Shown: positions 60,256 to 64,000 of the stretch, one piece after another
Position numbering within the stretch: position 1 is the stretch's first letter
Layout of the letters: each line of letters begins with the position of its first letter
Origin: Linanthus parryae
Lineage: Eukaryota > Streptophyta > Magnoliopsida > Ericales > Polemoniaceae
Length of the DNA: 64,000 nt
Direction: 5' to 3'
NCBI GenBank assembly: GCA_023055425.1
Contig: JALGPY010000014.1
Coordinates: forward strand, 11,802,501-11,866,500
Program-made: the position numbers and the translations under genes
Notes under the pieces: generated by a model
Database searches by the model: none
Told to the model about the DNA's origin: nothing
The model's input: only the letters and a program-made list of their open reading frames with translations

Positions 60256-63050
60256 CTCCAACTGCTGCAACTTGTCCGTGACACCTCCTTTTGGCCTCTA
60301 TTCGTACGAGTTACTGCAGGTGCTCGCACGAATAGCTGATTCAAGGCACATTTCCACGCTAATCATCACAAATCCTGTACCGAATCGTGAAATGTAAATA
60401 TTTTGCTTGCTGTTCGAAGTTGATGAACTATTCGAGCATCATAGCTGGACATTTAATTCTTGATTTCTTGTTAAGGGTTCATTTATTTGGTTTCTATTGT
60501 GTGAAGTACGCCTAAATTTGTAATAAACAGGTTCAAGATATATATGCTATCTGGTAAATTGAGATTGATCTATTATTCTACTGCAGGTCAAGATATATAC
60601 TTACCATTAAGTAAAATTGAAATAGCATAGAGATTGAACTCATCCGAACGAGTGGGGAAAATGATGGGAAAGTGCATGCTATCCTGTCCACAAATGCAGA
60701 AGAAGAATCCAACAAGTTGATGTGGGTATTTGTAAGTTTTAGCCTTTTAGGGCACACATTTTGATTAATTTGGCACCCATTACTTTCCTTTGACCACATA
60801 TCTGTTATTGTCTTTGTGTGCCTGCTCCATTGTTGGAAGCATGAGAGGTCTCTCTGGTATTCATATTAAGGTTTTTTCCTCTTGTTTTCGACATTTTCCA
60901 TCCATTGTCACTGCATTAGACATCTACAATTGTCTTAGAAGTTTCTTCTCTTTTCGCTTGCATTGACTCCCTCATATATACCCATTTGTAAGAAGAGAGT
61001 GTACCAGACTGGCAGGTGTCTACCACATGCAAGGTTGTGGGTGACCGTTGAATGTCTGGCAAAGGAAGCAGAGAGATACGTAGCATTTTGCTCCGTTTCT
61101 CTTGAAGGTGTCCGTCGTTGCTCACTGCTTACGTTTAGATTGTTACGTGAGTAAGCATCTGGACACTAAATTGATAGAAAAACTAAAAATCTATTGGTAT
61201 CTGGTGGGAGGTCTCTTTGGTATCCATATTAAGGTGTTGTCCTTTTGTTTTCGACATTTTACATCCATTGTCACTGCATTAGACATCTAAAATTGTCTTT
61301 AGAAGTTTCTTCTCTTTTCGATTGCATTCGCTCCCTCATATATACCCATTTTGCAAAGAGAGTTTTTACCAGACTGGCAGGTGTCTATCACATGCAAGCT
61401 TGTGGGTGACCGTTGAATGTCTGGCAAAGGTAGCAGAGAGATACGTAGCATCTTACTCTGTTTCTTTTCAAGGTGTCCATAGTTGCTCACTGCTTACGTC
61501 TAGATGGTCACGTGAGTAAGCATCTGGACACTAAATTTTTGAAATGATTTACCAGACTGGCAGGTGTCTACCACATGCATGGTTTGTTGGTGACAGTTGA
61601 ATGTTTGGCAAAGAGAAGTAGAGAGATTTAAAGCATTCTATTGCTTGTATCTTTCGAAGGTGTCTGTCTTTGCTCGATTTTCAAAATGTATGAATTATCC
61701 GGGTTATGACTGGACACTACAACTCTAGTAAATAGGTAGCAGGTTCAAGTAAAATCTGCTATTATGTGAAACTAAGTTTTTCTATTCTTGTCAATGCACC
61801 TTTAAGTACGGATAGTTTGTACTAGACGTGGACCTTTTGCCTTCCTACGGAACGAGGAAAATGTTGCTATTGGGATCTGTTGAGACAGTTGCTTTTCTGT
61901 TCCATAACATGGTTGCCTTGTGTTACCATTTGTTGTTTGGCAAAGACAGAAGAGCATTCTTATAAGGCATGCTATATGTTGTCATTTGAGGTGTCCATTG
62001 TTGCTGCCATCGACCTTTTGGCTTACTTTCGGAGTGTGCACTCTAACCGTAGTTTCAGCAGTTTGCTTCTGGTTTCATTTGCATGTTGTTCTGTCTTTAA
62101 TTGTGCAATGATCTAACAAGTGAGGTGGATGTCTGCAGTTTCTAGGGAATAAAATTTATTTCCTGTATTTTTCGCTATTCATCAGTTTTCTTCTCAATCA
62201 AACACATACCCCGTTAGAGTTGTGTGCTCGATAAATGGTTCCATTAGTATTTTTGCGTGTCCGCTTCCTTGTTCTAACTTGGCTGCCTCACTTTATTTTC
62301 ACATCTTCTTCTGTGTATCTGCATCAACGATCGGTGTTTCATAATTGCCTCACAAGTTTGTTTTTCTCCAATATCTTTCAGGACCTATTTTTCCCTTTCG
62401 TTACTGGGGGTGAATCTGAGAAGATGCGTGCCGTAAATTAATATCGTTTTTCATCACTGGTATTATATCATCTCTTGACAGGATCCATCACTATTCTTAT
62501 CAGTGGATGGTAGTTTTTCGAGAAAGGCTGGATTTCTCGATGCTAATATATAAAAAGTTCCTAGTAATGTAAAAGAGTGTATTTTTTTTTAATCATGTTA
62601 CAGTCCCACCCATGATTCGTACATCCACACATTTACTGATGCGTCAAAAAAATTCTTACCAGACTTGCTTGCAGGTGTCTACCCCATGAATGGTTGTGGA
62701 GGCCGTTTAATGGAAGGAAAGGTGAACAAAGAGGTACATTGCATTTTGCTTTATTTATCTTGAAGGTGTTCATCGTTGCTCACTATTTTACTGTCTGTTA
62801 GATGATTATGCGAGTATACGTCTGGACACTATAATTCAAAAGGAAATTTACCAGACTGGCAGGTGTCTACCACATGCATGTTTGTGGCGACCGTTGAATG
62901 TCTGGCAAATAGAGTCGAAAGGTTTAAAGCATTTGCTGCTTAAAGCTTTCCAAGGTGTTCATCTTTTGTTTCGGTGTTCATAGTTGATGAACTATTCGAG
63001 CCATGTTTGGACACTACAATTCATATACTTTACAGATTAACAAGTGTAAC
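60256..63050 (+). repeat. Tandem array unit R3 and degenerate tail
   Basis: It starts as R1 and R2 do and is collinear to about 62560, but with internal deletions. It has modules at 61004, 61369 and 61552. The tail has two more modules (62659, which lost its 3' arm, and 62851) in diverged surroundings. The 3' end of the unit is not sharp. Confidence 0.8.
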
Positions 63051-63809
63051 AGTTCTTGTTAATGTTTATTTCTTTAGTTTCTACTGCATCTACTGATCAA
63101 CCTCTTTCCCTTTTTTTGTTCACAGGCTTGTACCATCGGCTAGATTGTACCAAGACGCTGAAAATGTGCATTAATTTGAAACAGAGAAGGGTTCATATTG
63201 GGATCGGTTCAGATAGTTGCAGGTATGTAACCATAACACGCTTGCTTGTGGTACCATTTATTGTTTTGCAAAGAGAGACCATAGTAATTATTTGATCTTT
63301 TATCTGAACACTGCAATTCTTGAACAGAGAAGCACTTATTGTAGTTTTGGTCGAGGTTTATTTCTCGAGCTCTATCCTGAGTAAGTACATAATTCGTAGG
63401 TGCAATATATTCTCTATGGAGAATTTCGTGATGAACTTAGACTGTAGGGCGTCTCCAACAGGTCATGCAAAATGCCCTTTAACCTAAAATATGCAGAATT
63501 TCATAAAATATTAAGCTCCAATGTGTCACGCAATTGATATCAGCATGTATCCTCCTTGGACATGTATAGTTGTATACCCTAGATTGTAAGGGAATATCCA
63601 ATAGTAATATGTAATTCTAATGCAAATTATACGTAAAAGTGATGTTTTACATTTTGCAAAAAAGATTTTTTACCCAACAGTACTAGGCAAAAGTTAGACA
63701 ATTTATTTTTATTATTTAATCTTCACTCACAAAAGTTCATTAATGAAATGTGGATGAGAGAGAAATCGAAATTGGGGGAATACTATTATCATCATGTAGT
63801 TCTATACAG
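63051..63809 (+). other. Spacer between the array and gene C
   Basis: It contains a weak related block (TTGTTTTGCAAAGAGAGACC, about 63261-63280). Otherwise it is AT-rich, with a MITE-like GGCGTCTCCAACAGGTCATG at about 63449. No gene was supported. Confidence 0.4.
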
Positions 63810-64000
63810 GGAGATGACAATTATCTTCCCGATGAACTGCTTGAAGCTTATCTTCCTGACCTTGATAGAAATATTAATTCTCCTCAGTCTACATTAACGA
63901 ACAGTGGCAACAGTAGCCCTTCAGACAGTGACATGGCTGAGGATGGGGATATCGCGCAATCAAGGATCCAAACCAAATGGTTGATTTGCGGGTTGGAGAT
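63810..64000 (+). CDS. Partial third copy (gene C) of the CCHC/GRF gene: exon 5
   Basis: After TTCTATACAG (acceptor, as in A and B) the frame reads GDDNYLPDELLEAYLPDLD and on through SSPSDSDMAEDGDIA, very close to exon 5 of genes A and B but on the plus strand. Exons 1-4 are not seen upstream on this strand, so this is a partial copy or the 5' part was lost. After about 63962 it drifts from A (the HLRVQIDPHG part), perhaps by a frameshift. Like A, it keeps the IAQ/IAH segment that B has lost. It runs off the window, so its state cannot be judged. Confidence 0.75.

Larger units (their letters stand above)
54330..63015 (+). ncRNA. Ten copies of a ~165-nt two-hairpin module (candidate RNA family)
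   Basis: Modules start at 54330, 55952, 58080, 58443, 59148, 61004, 61369, 61552, 62659 and 62851, all on the plus strand. Hairpin 1 is about 56 nt. Its base CCAGAC/GTCTGG is kept in nine copies, and an inner CCACA/TGTGG closes an 8-nt loop (TGCAWGGT). A GGTGTCC word follows, and GGACAC lies 102 or 104 nt after hairpin 1. These two words can pair as the base of a second stem. Type I modules (102) also have TGCTTAC/GTAAGCA inside stem 2; type II (104) do not. In some copies AAAGGA or AGAGAA follows hairpin 1, and ACA lies near the 3' end, as in H/ACA snoRNAs. Expression is unknown; it could be only a structured repeat. Confidence 0.4.

Noticed and set aside
60963..61519. Small proteins sharing QTGRCLPHA and VTVECLAK
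   Set aside because: The similarity comes from the repeated hairpin module. Other copies have stops (for example 59148) or shifted frames, so a protein is not conserved.

Overview
The window is nuclear DNA from a flowering plant, most likely a eudicot; the species cannot be told from the sequence. The evidence is spliced genes with GT-AG introns, a ribosomal-protein promoter with telo-box and site II motifs, and a typical plant mix of mobile DNA (copia and gypsy LTR elements, an L1-type LINE, hAT, Mutator-like, Stowaway/mariner, pogo and Harbinger-like elements). About three quarters is intergenic or transposon-derived. Most short open frames are chance frames or shadows.

Layout. 1-725 is the 3' end of a copia element with its LTR. 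726-10017 is intergenic and carries two hAT elements with 8-bp or near-8-bp target duplications, a nested MITE and small tandem repeats. 10018-13535 (minus) is an intact RPS27 gene for 40S ribosomal protein eS27 (4 exons, 86 aa). Its 3.0-kb third intron holds a TIR element and a 221-bp tandem duplication. 16396-22147 (minus) is an intact gene for a Ca2+-regulated mitochondrial ATP-Mg/phosphate carrier (4 exons, 492 aa), with a pogo/Lemi1-like element in intron 1. 24672-30804 (minus, gene A) and 40289-47041 (minus, gene B) are direct duplicates of one seven-exon gene. Its product has a CCHC zinc knuckle, GRF-type zinc fingers and a C-terminal coiled coil. Both reading frames are open across all exons (706 and 619 aa). 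A third copy in opposite orientation (gene C) enters at 63810 and runs off the window.

Between A and B are a 3.35-kb Mutator-like element that split the 5' region of A (9-10 bp target duplication), a solo LTR inside it, hAT copies and a decayed gypsy element. 47842-52145 holds a Stowaway MITE, a truncated mariner transposase gene fused to a copia 5' end, and a 5'-truncated LINE. 53595-63050 is a tandem segmental array of three ~2.4-3.4-kb units.

The most unusual signal is in that array: ten same-strand copies of a ~165-nt module. Each module has a 56-nt hairpin (base CCAGAC/GTCTGG), then a second predicted stem (GTGTCC/GGACAC) at a fixed 102 or 104 nt offset. Several differences between copies turn a Watson-Crick pair into a G-U wobble instead of breaking it. 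This suggests an unannotated structured RNA family, possibly H/ACA-like, but that is inference.

The two housekeeping genes have no evident functional link to each other or to A/B. The scientific interest lies in the duplicated zinc-finger gene family, its nested insertions, and the hairpin-module array.
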